Positions 1 through 7,846 of a DNA stretch of 12,334 nucleotides are shown here, piece by piece. Numbering within the stretch: the first letter of the stretch is position 1; each line of letters starts with the position of its first letter. The stretch lies in assembly GCA_022567855.1 (NCBI GenBank), contig JADFGE010000043.1:1-12334 (forward strand), read 5' to 3'. The notes under the pieces are model-generated. The model worked only from the letters and a program-made list of their open reading frames with translations. It did no database searches and was not told the DNA's origin. Position numbers and translations under genes: made by a program. Source of the DNA: Planctomycetota bacterium. GTDB taxonomy: Bacteria; Planctomycetota; Phycisphaerae; Phycisphaerales; SM1A02.

Positions 1-3000
1 TATACCCCGCATACCCGCGATGCCCGCACGTGGAAGCGATATCGCGGCGGCATGGCGACCGACATCTGGCTGTTCAATCTCTCCGATCACACGTCAAGGA
101 AGATCACCGATTGGGAAGGAACCGACACGCTTCCTATGTGGCACGGCGACAATTTGTACTACCTCTCGGACCGCGGCGAAGGAAACCGACTCAACATTTG
201 GTCATACGACCTCGACAACGACGAGCACGAACAAATCACGCGCTACGCCGATTACGATGTCAAGTGGCCCTCCATCGGTCCGGGCGATCGCGGGCAAGGC
301 GAGATCGTCTTCCAGAACGGGGCGAAGTTGTACCTTTTGGATTTGCGCACCCGCCAATCGCGCGAAGTGAGCGTGACCATTCCGGGGGCGAGGCCGACCA
401 TCCGCAACAAGCGCGTGGATGCGGCGAAGTTCGCGCGATGGTGGCAGATTTCCTCGACGGGCAAGCGAGCCGTGGTTGAAGCGCGGGGGGATGTTTGGAC
501 ACTTCCGGCTGAGAACGGTTCGCCGCGCAACCTCACCCGCACGAGCGGCGTGGCCGAACGCGAGCCGAGTTGGAGCCCCGACAAGCAGTGGATCGCGTAC
601 TTCTCAGACGCCACGGGCGAGTACGAGCTTTACATAACTCAGTCCGATGGCAAAGGTGAGACGAAGCAGCTCACCTCGAACAGCGAGACGTATTACTACG
701 ACCCGATCTGGTCGCCGGACTCCGAGTACATCTTGTTTACTGACAAGGCAGCGCAACTGTACCTGCACACGATCGAGTCCGGCGAGACCAAGATCATCGA
801 CAAAGATCCGTGGGGGGCGCGCCCGCGACCGAACTGGTCGCACGACAGTCAGTGGATCACCTACGCCAGGACGGACGATAAGAAGCCGGTGCCCGCTGTG
901 TGGCTGTACAACGTCCAGATTGATGAACATCATCAGGTAACCAGTGGCATGTTCGGCGACGCATCGCCGGTGTTTGATCGCAAGGGCGATTACTTGTACT
1001 TCGCCAGTAGCCGAACGTTCCGCCCAACGTACTCCGATGTGGATACGACCTTCATCTACAAGGACAGCCAGAATCTGATCGCGGTCCCGCTGCGCGCCGA
1101 TGTCGATGCGCCGTGGCTCGCTGAGAGCGACGAAGAGGATTGGAAGGACGAAGACGAAGAAGAAGAGGCTGAAGACGAGGCAGCCGACGACGAGGACGCA
1201 GACGCCGAGGAAGCGGAGGCGGACGAGGGCGATGACGACGAGCCGGAAGCGGCAGCCGCGGACGATGGCGTCTCCGGCACGTGGGATTGCATCGTCCAAA
1301 CGCCCGAAGGCGCGATCGACTTCACGCTGTCGCTTACCCTCCATGCCGACAACACCGTGACCGGTTCTGCCACCGCAGAGGGCGGAACCGGACCGGTCAA
1401 CGGAACTTATGATCCAGAGGCCAAGACCTTGTCGCTTACCGTCAATCGCCCCGACGGAAGTATTGCGGTGCTCGAGCTGAAGATCGAAGGCTCGACCATG
1501 ACCGGGACGGCGGACGTTGAGGGAGTTGTGCTGCAAGTCACGGCGACGCGGACTTCCGGCGGTGGGGGCGATGACGAGGATAACGACGATGAAGAGGAGG
1601 AAGCAGCCGAAACGGTCGAGATCGAGATCGAAGGCTTTGAGAGTCGCGCGTTCAAGCTGCCTGTTCCCAACGGAAGCTTCGGTCAGCTCGCGGTAAACAA
1701 CAAGAACCAGCTCATCTACGCCCGGCGGGGTGACGGTGACGCCGGAATCAAGCTCTTTGATCTCAAGGATGATAAGAAAGAGGAAAAGAGCGTCGTCACC
1801 GGCGCAACCACATTCGAGATTTCAAGTGACGGAAAGAAGCTGCTCGTGATTCGCGGCAACAGCGCTACGATCCAGAAGGCCTCGGCGGGAGCCACCGGCA
1901 AGAAGGTGGTAACAGCCGGGATGAACGTTTCGATCGACCCGCGCGAAGAATGGCGGCAACTGTTCAACGAAGCGTGGCGGCTCTACCGCGACTTCTTCTA
2001 CGTTGCGAACCTTCACGGCGTCGATTGGCCCGCCGTGCGCGAACACTACGCAAAGATGCTCGACGATTGCGTCACTCGTGAGGATGTCAGCTACGTCATT
2101 CGGGAGATGATCGCCGAGCTGAACGTCGGCCACGCCTACTACTTCGGCGGGGATGTCGAAACTCAACCCAGCGTTTCCGTCGGAATGCTCGGCGTGGATT
2201 GGGAGCTTGACAACGGTGCCTACCGTGTCGGCAGCATCTGCGGCGGCGCGCCGTGGGACGTTGACGCTCGCGGTCCACTCAGCGCACAGGGCATCGACGT
2301 CAACGAAGGTGACTACTTGCTTGCCGTCAACGGCGTGCCGGTTGATACGAGCAAGGACCCGTGGGCGGCCTTCGTCGGGCTGGCCGGTCGCACGATCACG
2401 ATCACCGTGAGTGAGAAACCGGAGCTTGACGACGATGCGCGCGACGTTGTGGTCAAGACGATCTCCAACGAATCGAATCTCCGATATCGCGCTTGGATCG
2501 AGCACAACCGCGCCTACGTCGATGAGAAAAGCGGCGGCGAGGTCGGTTACATCTACGTGCCCAACACCGGCGTCAACGGCCAGAACGATCTGGTCCGCCA
2601 ATACTTCGGTCAAATCGATAAGAAGGCGTTGATCATCGATGAGCGTTGGAACGGCGGTGGCCAGATTCCCACGCGATTCATTGAAATTCTCAATCGTCCG
2701 GTCACCAACTACTGGGCCAGGCGCGATTCCAAGGATTGGACTTGGCCGCCGGATGCGCATCATGGGCCCAAATGCATGTTGATCAACGGGCTGGCCGGTT
2801 CCGGCGGCGACTTGTTCCCCTGGTATTTCCGCCAGGCCGGCCTGGGCAAGATCATCGGCACGCGCACCTGGGGCGGCCTGGTCGGGATCTCCGGCAATCC
2901 CCGCCTCATCGACGGCGGTGCGGTCACCGTGCCCACCTTCGGCTTCTATGAAAAGGACGGCACATGGGGCATTGAGGGCCACGGTGTTGACCCGGACATC

Positions 3001-3165
3001 GAGGTGATCGACGATCCAGCATTGATGGTCGATGGCGGTGATCCGCAATTGGATGCTGCGATTGAATTGATGTTGGCTGAGATCGAGGCCAATCCCTATA
3101 CACCGCCGACTCGGCCGACCGACCCCGATCGAAGTGGTATGGGCGTACGTGAACAGGACAAGTAG
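1..3165 (+). CDS. Tricorn-like protease, 5' end outside window
   Basis: Serine protease of the tricorn family (peptidase S41-related), which trims peptides. The frame is open from base 1 and runs through the family-typical TWKRYRGGM (codons 11-19), so the ATG at 52 is internal and the true start lies upstream. Order of parts, in codons counted from base 1: WD/TolB-like beta-propeller repeats with recurrent 'WSPD' blades (about 20-370), acidic linker (375-422), inserted beta-rich domain (423-519), second acidic stretch (524-537), second propeller, helical C1 region, PDZ-like segment (about 720-808) and C2 catalytic region. By comparison with the archaeal enzyme, His711 (in NVGHAYY), nucleophile Ser934 (in LAGSGGD) and Glu992 (in GIEGHGVDPDIEV) are present. 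The residue before the His is Gly, where archaeal tricorn has Ser745. Any signal peptide would be outside the window. Family assignment is firm; substrate and location are not shown. Confidence 0.93.
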   Translation, partial: YTPHTRDARTWKRYRGGMATDIWLFNLSDHTSRKITDWEGTDTLPMWHGDNLYYLSDRGEGNRLNIWSYDLDNDEHEQITRYADYDVKWPSIGPGDRGQGEIVFQNGAKLYLLDLRTRQSREVSVTIPGARPTIRNKRVDAAKFARWWQISSTGKRAVVEARGDVWTLPAENGSPRNLTRTSGVAEREPSWSPDKQWIAYFSDATGEYELYITQSDGKGETKQLTSNSETYYYDPIWSPDSEYILFTDKAAQLYLHTIESGETKIIDKDPWGARPRPNWSHDSQWITYARTDDKKPVPAVWLYNVQIDEHHQVTSGMFGDASPVFDRKGDYLYFASSRTFRPTYSDVDTTFIYKDSQNLIAVPLRADVDAPWLAESDEEDWKDEDEEEEAEDEAADDEDADAEEAEADEGDDDEPEAAAADDGVSGTWDCIVQTPEGAIDFTLSLTLHADNTVTGSATAEGGTGPVNGTYDPEAKTLSLTVNRPDGSIAVLELKIEGSTMTGTADVEGVVLQVTATRTSGGGGDDEDNDDEEEEAAETVEIEIEGFESRAFKLPVPNGSFGQLAVNNKNQLIYARRGDGDAGIKLFDLKDDKKEEKSVVTGATTFEISSDGKKLLVIRGNSATIQKASAGATGKKVVTAGMNVSIDPREEWRQLFNEAWRLYRDFFYVANLHGVDWPAVREHYAKMLDDCVTREDVSYVIREMIAELNVGHAYYFGGDVETQPSVSVGMLGVDWELDNGAYRVGSICGGAPWDVDARGPLSAQGIDVNEGDYLLAVNGVPVDTSKDPWAAFVGLAGRTITITVSEKPELDDDARDVVVKTISNESNLRYRAWIEHNRAYVDEKSGGEVGYIYVPNTGVNGQNDLVRQYFGQIDKKALIIDERWNGGGQIPTRFIEILNRPVTNYWARRDSKDWTWPPDAHHGPKCMLINGLAGSGGDLFPWYFRQAGLGKIIGTRTWGGLVGISGNPRLIDGGAVTVPTFGFYEKDGTWGIEGHGVDPDIEVIDDPALMVDGGDPQLDAAIELMLAEIEANPYTPPTRPTDPDRSGMGVREQDK
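1123..1266 (+). repeat. Acidic low-complexity linker in the tricorn gene
   Basis: GAN/GCN-rich stretch encoding almost only Asp, Glu and Ala, starting at ESDEED and ending at AAAADD. A shorter copy-like acidic run lies at 1570-1620, after the inserted domain. Charged linkers between the two propellers are common in bacterial tricorn homologues. The reverse strand reads as a Ser-rich open frame, which is an artefact of composition. Confidence 0.8.
1267..1557 (+). other. Inserted beta-rich domain inside the tricorn-like protein
   Basis: About 97 residues between the two acidic stretches, from GVSGTWDC to VTATRTS. The pattern is alternating hydrophobic strands with two similar halves: 'TVTGSATAEGG...NGTYD' and 'STMTGTADVEGV...TATRT'. 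This suggests a small antiparallel barrel of lipocalin-like style. It is absent from archaeal tricorn as I know it. Similar GxW...TGT modules occur in planctomycete hydrolases, to my recollection. Function is unknown; it may be a binding or spacer module. Confidence 0.55.
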
Positions 3166-3216
3166 TCCCGTCGCGCCGCGATGCCTTAGTGTCTGCCCAT
3201 TCGGTTCCGGATGCGG

Positions 3217-3222
3217 TACGCT
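3217..3222 (+). promoter_or_regulatory. Possible -10 box directly before the aminotransferase
   Basis: TACGCT ends 6 nt before the ATG at 3229, and no Shine-Dalgarno sequence is visible before that ATG. If used, this box would give a leaderless or nearly leaderless mRNA. No convincing -35 box is seen: the best hexamer near 3193-3198 matches three of six positions. Weak call. Confidence 0.25.
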
Positions 3223-3228
3223 GTTGCC

Positions 3229-4407
3229 ATGTCCCAGCCGTCAACCGCCGCCGTACGCTCCGTCGCTGATCGTCTCTCAGCGTTCGGTTCGACCATATTC
3301 ACCGAAATCAGTCGACTGGCGATCGAGCATGATGCGATCAATCTCGGCCAGGGGTTTCCGAATTTCGACGGGCCGGATTTCGTCAAGCAGGCGGCCATCA
3401 ACGCGATCAAAGACGGTCACGGTCAATACGCACGGATGTTTGGGATCGCGGAGCTGAATCGTGTGATCGCCGCTCGATTCAACGCTGACGCCGGACTGGG
3501 CGTCGATCCGGATGCGGAAGTCACCGTCACGTCAGGCTGCACCGAGGCGCTGATCGCAACTTTCCTCGGATTGGTGAATCCGGAGGAGGAAGTGATTCTG
3601 TTCGAGCCGTACTACGACTCGTATCGAGCGTGTGTGGCGATGGCGGGAGCGGAGCCGAAGTTCGTGACGCTGCGCCCGCCGGACTTTGCGGTAAATGAGC
3701 AAGAGCTACGGGCGGCGTTTTCGACCAAGACGCGGGCGATTCTTGTGAATACGCCTCACAATCCAACCGGGAAAGTATTCACGACCAGCGAGTTGGAATT
3801 GATCGCCGCGTTATGTAAAGAGCACGATGCGATCGCGATCTGTGACGAGGTGTACGAGCGACTCGTCTTTGACGCTGAGCATGTTCAATTAGCGACGTTG
3901 GATGGGATGTATGAACGGACGGTGACGCTGTCGTCGTTGGGCAAGACGTTCTCGCTGACGGGCTGGAAAGTGGGGTGGGCGATCGCGCCCCCGGAATTGA
4001 CCGCTGGGGTGCGGGCGGCGCATCAGTTCATAACGTTTGCGACAGCGACACCACTCCAGCACGGCGCGGTCGCCGCGCTTGAAGCGCCTGATTCCTATTA
4101 CGCGGAATTCGTCGAAGCGTATCGACGAAGACGGGATGTGCTGGTGGAGGGGCTCGAGCGAATCGGGTTCGAGGTGTATGTGCCGAACGGAACGTACTTT
4201 GTGCTCGCTGACCATACGTGTTTTGGGTTTGCCGATGACGTTGCGTTTTGTCAGCACTTGATCAAGGAAGTGGGGGTGGCGGCGATTCCACCCAGCGCAT
4301 TTTACCACGATCCGGCTGACGGCAAAAACCTCGTGCGGTTTGCGTTCTGCAAGGACGAGCAGACCTTGCGCGATGCGATCGGTCGGCTGGAGGCCTTACG
4401 ACGGTGA
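3229..4407 (+). CDS. PLP-dependent class I/II aminotransferase (methionine/kynurenine type)
   Basis: Fold-type I aminotransferase of about 392 residues, the usual family length. It resembles YbdL-like methionine aminotransferases and glutamine transaminase K/kynurenine aminotransferases, which move an amino group from Met, Gln or aromatic amino acids to a 2-oxoacid. Visible marks: N-terminal 'FGSTIFTEISRLA...INLGQGFPNFDGP', 'NTPHNPTGKVF', 'CDEVYERLVFD', and the PLP-lysine motif SSLGKTFSLTGWKVGW, with the first Lys as Schiff-base residue. The C-terminal 'NLVRFAFCK' carries the Arg that binds the substrate carboxylate. I prefer ATG 3229 (MSQPST) over the in-frame ATG at 3211, because homologues begin close to 'RLSAFGSTIF' and the extra six residues contain a candidate -10 box. 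The gene converges on the symporter with overlapping 3' ends. Exact substrate cannot be read from sequence. Confidence 0.92.
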   Translation: MSQPSTAAVRSVADRLSAFGSTIFTEISRLAIEHDAINLGQGFPNFDGPDFVKQAAINAIKDGHGQYARMFGIAELNRVIAARFNADAGLGVDPDAEVTVTSGCTEALIATFLGLVNPEEEVILFEPYYDSYRACVAMAGAEPKFVTLRPPDFAVNEQELRAAFSTKTRAILVNTPHNPTGKVFTTSELELIAALCKEHDAIAICDEVYERLVFDAEHVQLATLDGMYERTVTLSSLGKTFSLTGWKVGWAIAPPELTAGVRAAHQFITFATATPLQHGAVAALEAPDSYYAEFVEAYRRRRDVLVEGLERIGFEVYVPNGTYFVLADHTCFGFADDVAFCQHLIKEVGVAAIPPSAFYHDPADGKNLVRFAFCKDEQTLRDAIGRLEALRR

Positions 4408-5973
4408 GTCAACCGTTGCCGGCTGGGTCGTTCGCTTTCCCCAGCAACACACCACAAAGCTAAACACGGTCGCGACGAGCATCTTCCACGGGAAGGCAAG
4501 GGTGAAGTCGATGTTGAACCACGGCGCCCAGTGCGTCCAAGCGAAGTCTTGAAGAAGCAGAACACAGAGAAATCCAGTTGCCAGTGCGGCCGCGACGCTG
4601 ACGGCATTGCCACGTCTTGTGAACAAAGCGGTACAGAATACTGCGAGTAATCCGCTGTACGCGAAGACCATCACGTTGAGGGCGAAGTCAATGAGCGTGT
4701 GTCCGCTGGCCTCTTGCCAATACACGCAGAAGCAGGCGAAAGCGCCAAGGACAAGAGCCCAAAATAGCACAGCCAACCTCGCGACCTTGAGTTCGGTCGC
4801 TGGATCAACGTTGTGATCTCCGGCCAGGGGACGGTAAAAATCAGCAACCGTGGTCGACGCCATGGCATTGAGCGCGGAATCCGTGCTGCTCATCGCAGCC
4901 GCAAACAGGCCCGCCAACATCAAGCCGCGCAAACCCAACGGCATCTCGTGAAGAATGAACTCGAGGAAGACCTTGCGGCTGTCGTCGATTTGGTACTCGA
5001 CCGCGGCCGCGCCCATGACGTCCGGCTGCTGGTAGTAAACATACAGCAGCAGCCCCATGCAAAGGAACAAAAAAACGACCGGCCAAGCGATGAGGTTGGC
5101 GATGATCACCGACCAGCTACCGTGGCGTGCGCTGCGACACGTGAGCATGCGCTGGGTGAGATCTTGATCGGTGCCAAACGCGGCGAGATTGAACAGTGTG
5201 AGCCCGATGATGATGGCCCAGAAACCCCAGGGCTTGGCGAGGTCCTTGGCGGAATTTAGGTCAAAGTCGACGATGGTCAGCTTGTCGCCATCGGCCGCTC
5301 GGCGAAGCGTGTCGATAATCTCGCTGAACGAAAGGGGGATCTTCTGCCACACAAGCGCCAATGCAAACACAATGCAGGCGATATAGACGATCGCTTGAAC
5401 AACGTCAGTCCAGATCACGGCACGAATACCGCCGACGAGGGTATAGGCGGCTGCGGCGGCGGCGATGATCACGATGGCCCCAATCATCGAACGAGCGGAG
5501 ATATCGCCGAAGGCAATAAGTGCGAACGGGATGGCCACAATGAAGAGTCTCGCCCCGCTTGCGAAGATGCGCCCCACGATGAACATACCACTGGCGAGGC
5601 GTTGGGAGGTTGCGCCGTAATGATGGCCGATGAGTTCGTATACGCTGGTGACGTTCTGGCGGTAATAGGCGGGGATGAAGAAGATCGCGACAAGCACCAC
5701 CGCCAGCAGCGCCCCGAGATTGGCGGAGAAATACGTGAGGTTTCCGTCGTAGGCCTGCTGTGGTCCCCCAACGAATGTCGCCGCTGATTGGCTTGTCGCC
5801 AAGACCGAGATGGCGACCGCCCACATGGGCATACTCCGACCGGCCAGGAAGAAGTCATTGGCATCACGGTTCTTGCGGCCGACCAGTACGCCCATCGTGA
5901 TGACCAGCAGCATGTACGCCGCCAGCACCGTCCAGTCCAGCGGATGAAATGAGGCAGCGGACGCGAGAATCAC
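4396..5973 (-). CDS. Sodium:solute symporter (SSS/SLC5 family)
   Basis: Integral inner-membrane transporter that uses the sodium gradient to import a small solute, such as a sugar, carboxylate or amino acid. The 525-residue protein shows about 13 hydrophobic segments. Family marks are the N-terminal LDWTVLAAYMLLVITMGV helix, 'GRKNRDANDFFLAGRSMPMW', 'ATSQSAATFVGGP', the central GGIRAVIWTDVVQ signature, and 'SSTDSALNAMAS', which holds the Ser/Thr pair of the sodium site. The open frame extends upstream to an ATG at 6216, but that part is low-complexity, hydrophilic and overlaps the divergent QueC-like gene. I therefore place the start at GTG 5973, five residues before the conserved first helix region; no strong ribosome-binding site supports it. 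The last 12 bp overlap the 3' end of the convergent aminotransferase. Substrate unknown; a shared amino-acid role with that neighbour is only a guess. Confidence 0.92.
   Translation of the reverse strand: MILASAASFHPLDWTVLAAYMLLVITMGVLVGRKNRDANDFFLAGRSMPMWAVAISVLATSQSAATFVGGPQQAYDGNLTYFSANLGALLAVVLVAIFFIPAYYRQNVTSVYELIGHHYGATSQRLASGMFIVGRIFASGARLFIVAIPFALIAFGDISARSMIGAIVIIAAAAAAYTLVGGIRAVIWTDVVQAIVYIACIVFALALVWQKIPLSFSEIIDTLRRAADGDKLTIVDFDLNSAKDLAKPWGFWAIIIGLTLFNLAAFGTDQDLTQRMLTCRSARHGSWSVIIANLIAWPVVFLFLCMGLLLYVYYQQPDVMGAAAVEYQIDDSRKVFLEFILHEMPLGLRGLMLAGLFAAAMSSTDSALNAMASTTVADFYRPLAGDHNVDPATELKVARLAVLFWALVLGAFACFCVYWQEASGHTLIDFALNVMVFAYSGLLAVFCTALFTRRGNAVSVAAALATGFLCVLLLQDFAWTHWAPWFNIDFTLAFPWKMLVATVFSFVVCCWGKRTTQPATVDSPS
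4401..4416. repeat. Inverted repeat over the aminotransferase stop codon
   Basis: ACGGT (4401-4405), loop GAGTCA, ACCGT (4412-4416). The TGA stop (4405-4407) lies at the stem-loop edge, and the overlapping 3' end of the symporter is next to it. There is no T-tract on either strand. It could be a weak bidirectional transcript-end hairpin or chance. Confidence 0.3.
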
Positions 5974-6058
5974 GGCGTATCTCTGCGGGCCGGGTGGGTG
6001 GCTCGGTGAGGTGCAGTTGTAACGACATTGGACGAACTGTGCCGATCTTGATTGCGCG

Positions 6059-6682
6059 ATGTCATCCACCGGCGTGCTGTTGATCGACGAGGGTGACCTG
6101 CCATCGCTGGTGGGGTTGGCCCTGGAGCGAGCCCCCGAGCGGGTGGTGCTGTGGCATGCGCGCGGGTCGGACGATGCAGCCCAGCGCCGGCTGGCGGCGG
6201 TGCAGGAACACGGCAAGGCGTTCAGCGTGCAACAGGTCGTGGTAGCTCAGGGGGCAGAGGCGGTCCCCGGCGAGTCGTCGTCCTCAGCCGTAGCGTTGGA
6301 CCAGAGCGTGCGATTGCTGTCCGCCGCCGCCGCGGCCATACGATTCAACTGCCCCAGGATGGTGTGGCCGGTGCAGATCGGCTCAAACTCGTCTCGAATC
6401 TGCCAGACCGTTCAGCGGGCCAACCTGGTGGTCGCGCTGGCCGAAATCGGGGCCCAGAAGAATTCGCTGATGATCGATGTGCCGCTGATCGATCTGGGCG
6501 AAACGCAGATCGTGGACCTCGCGGTCGACCAGGGCGTGTTGGAGCTGGCGTTCTGGCCCTGCGAGACGGGAACGCAGGACGTGCCTTGCGGCGCCTGTGC
6601 GGGGTGCCGACGGTGGTCCGCGGGCTTTGACGACCGGGGCCAACCCTGGCCGTGGGCGGCCGAAGCGGTGGCGGCCGGCTAA
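6059..6682 (+). CDS. QueC-like protein without the PP-loop
   Basis: A 207-residue protein similar to QueC, the 7-cyano-7-deazaguanine synthase of queuosine-precursor synthesis. The C-terminal third matches best: 'PLIDLGETQIVDLAVDQGV' followed by a zinc-site pattern C168-x8-C177-x2-C180-x2-C183, in WPCETG...VPCGACAGCRRW. The N-terminus aligns with the nucleotide-binding strand but reads 'GVLLIDEGDLPSLVGLAL', where QueC and other PP-loop ATP pyrophosphatases have SGGxDS. ATP use by the QueC mechanism is therefore unlikely. Residues about 97-130 ('NCPRMVWPVQIG...QRANLVVALAEIG') fit the QueC core. ATG 6059 begins close to the first strand; no clear Shine-Dalgarno is visible. No other queuosine gene (queD, queE, queF, folE) lies in the window. 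It may be a binding or regulatory paralogue, or an enzyme of different chemistry. Confidence 0.7.
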   Translation: MSSTGVLLIDEGDLPSLVGLALERAPERVVLWHARGSDDAAQRRLAAVQEHGKAFSVQQVVVAQGAEAVPGESSSSAVALDQSVRLLSAAAAAIRFNCPRMVWPVQIGSNSSRICQTVQRANLVVALAEIGAQKNSLMIDVPLIDLGETQIVDLAVDQGVLELAFWPCETGTQDVPCGACAGCRRWSAGFDDRGQPWPWAAEAVAAG

Positions 6683-6731
6683 CCCCGGCGGTCCCCGAAT
6701 CGCCGCCCGAACTTTCCAGTCTGTCCCTGAC

Positions 6732-6759
6732 TTGGCAAACGCATTTCGTGCGATAGAAT
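6732..6759 (+). promoter_or_regulatory. Sigma70-type promoter of rplU
   Basis: TTGGCA (6732-6737), 16-bp spacer, TAGAAT (6754-6759). This is five of six matches to each consensus hexamer. Transcription would start near 6766, giving a leader of about 25 nt that contains the purine-rich AGAGAGG (6774-6780) before the ATG at 6791. It is the best promoter in the window and places rplU in its own unit, apart from the QueC-like gene. Confidence 0.65.
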
Positions 6760-6790
6760 CCCCGACTCGCACCAGAGAGGATTTTCCACG

Positions 6791-7129
6791 ATGTATGCCG
6801 TCATAGAGGACAGTGGTACCCAGATAAAGGTCGCCCCCGGCGATGTGATCGACATCGACCTGCGCGATCTGGGCGCCAAAAAGAAGAAGATCAAGTTCGA
6901 TCGTGTGCTGGTCGTCGGCGATGACCAGGGCGATTCGGCCGCGTCAGTCGGCACCCCGTACGTCGATGGGGCCTCAGTCACCGCTGAGGTGCTGGAGGAA
7001 ATCAAGGGCCAGAAAATCGACGTGATCAAGTTCAAGCGCCGCAAGGGCTATCGCCGCAAGACGGGTCATCGACAGCGCTACCTGCGAATCAAGATCGAGA
7101 AGATCGACGGGCCCAAGTCCAGCAGCTAA
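6791..7129 (+). CDS. rplU: 50S ribosomal protein L21 (bL21)
   Basis: Structural protein of the large ribosomal subunit that binds 23S rRNA. The 112 residues match the family length of about 100-110 with a short Ser-rich tail. Typical features are the MYAVIEDSGTQIKVAPGDVI start, 'VLVVGD', 'VGTPYVDGASVTAEVL' and the basic 'KFKRRKGYRRKTGHRQRYLRIKI' region, the L21 signature, which contacts RNA. The start is set by MYAVI and by AGAGAGG about 10 nt upstream. In most bacteria rpmA (L27) follows directly; here the next gene is a convergent lipoprotein gene 33 bp away. Confidence 0.96.
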   Translation: MYAVIEDSGTQIKVAPGDVIDIDLRDLGAKKKKIKFDRVLVVGDDQGDSAASVGTPYVDGASVTAEVLEEIKGQKIDVIKFKRRKGYRRKTGHRQRYLRIKIEKIDGPKSSS

Positions 7130-7162
7130 TCAACAGGAATCAGCTTTCGGCTGGGCGGAGCA

Positions 7163-7834
7163 TCATTCCTCTGCGAGCCGTGCGATGCGCCTGTCGATCG
7201 GTGTTGAAGCGTCGGTCCTGCGGTTGGATCCGAGGGCCTCGTTTACAAGGCGGCGCAGCGCGGCGGAGAGTTGCCGTGCTCGCTGGTTATTATGAGTTGC
7301 GGTGAAAGAACCGGTCAGCTTTGCCGGGGACAGCAGATCGACAAACCCGTCCGTTGATTCCAATAGGTTTAACGAACCGTCGCGCAGCCAGACCGTGAGC
7401 GACCGCCCGCTTGCATCACCCTCCGGCAGCGCAAAGCCCGCCCCGGCGTACACCCCCAGCTCGCCGTCGACGACGATGACGTACTGAATGCTGACGTTCG
7501 TGGCGGAGGAGTCCATCGGCGTCGCCCCAGGTTTCGGCACCCACAACAGATCAACCCGCACCACTTGCCCTTGGCTGAACTGGCCACTGAGCAGTTGATC
7601 CAACCCGACATCGGACAGGATGAACGAGGTCTCCACCGAGTTGCCGTCTGCATAGAACGCGGTGATGTACTCGCCTTCCAACGCGACCGGATCGTCGCCC
7701 AGCGATTGGGCGCGAAGCGATCCATGCTGTACCGGCCCGACACAGCCTGCTCCGGCCCAAAGCAGCAGAAGGCTCATCGACAGGCCAAGGCCCTTGATGG
7801 TCATTGAGGTTGCAGTCGGCGTTAACGCGCCCAC
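7163..7834 (-). CDS. Putative lipoprotein of unknown function
   Basis: I do not recognise this 223-residue protein. It begins with a signal-peptide-like segment, a short basic stretch and then 'LGLSMSLLLLWAGAGC'. Cys31 is a candidate lipidation site, although the residues before it (G-A-G) are a poor lipobox. The mature part is rich in predicted strands ('EGEYITAFYADGNSVETSFIL', 'VVRVDLLWVPKPG', 'NVSIQYVIVVDGELGVYAG') and ends in an Arg-rich helix. GTG 7834 is chosen because AGAGGA (7841-7846) sits 6 nt upstream and overlaps the stop of the preceding gene; ATG 7804 is possible but has no ribosome-binding site. Ten bp separate it from the amidohydrolase-like gene, so the two are probably co-transcribed and translationally coupled. 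It likely acts outside the cytoplasm. Confidence 0.75.
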   Translation of the reverse strand: MGALTPTATSMTIKGLGLSMSLLLLWAGAGCVGPVQHGSLRAQSLGDDPVALEGEYITAFYADGNSVETSFILSDVGLDQLLSGQFSQGQVVRVDLLWVPKPGATPMDSSATNVSIQYVIVVDGELGVYAGAGFALPEGDASGRSLTVWLRDGSLNLLESTDGFVDLLSPAKLTGSFTATHNNQRARQLSAALRRLVNEALGSNRRTDASTPIDRRIARLAEE

Positions 7835-7840
7835 AGGTCG

Positions 7841-7846
7841 TCCTCT
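7841..7846 (-). promoter_or_regulatory. Ribosome-binding site deciding the GTG start at 7834
   Basis: AGAGGA read on the minus strand, 6 nt before GTG. It shares two bases with the TAG stop (7845-7847) of the upstream gene, the arrangement expected for translational coupling. Confidence 0.55.

Noticed and set aside
1056..1400. Ser-rich antisense open frame
   Set aside because: It is the reverse complement of Asp/Glu-coding GAN repeats of the acidic linker.
1822..3048. Long open frame (408 codons) antisense to the tricorn gene, and another at 604-1536
   Set aside because: Both lie opposite a strongly supported protein gene, have no recognisable domains or ribosome-binding site, and are expected from the GC-biased third codon positions.
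5974..6216. N-terminal extension of the symporter up to an ATG at 6216
   Set aside because: The extra 81 residues are hydrophilic, overlap the divergent QueC-like gene and precede the conserved first helix region.
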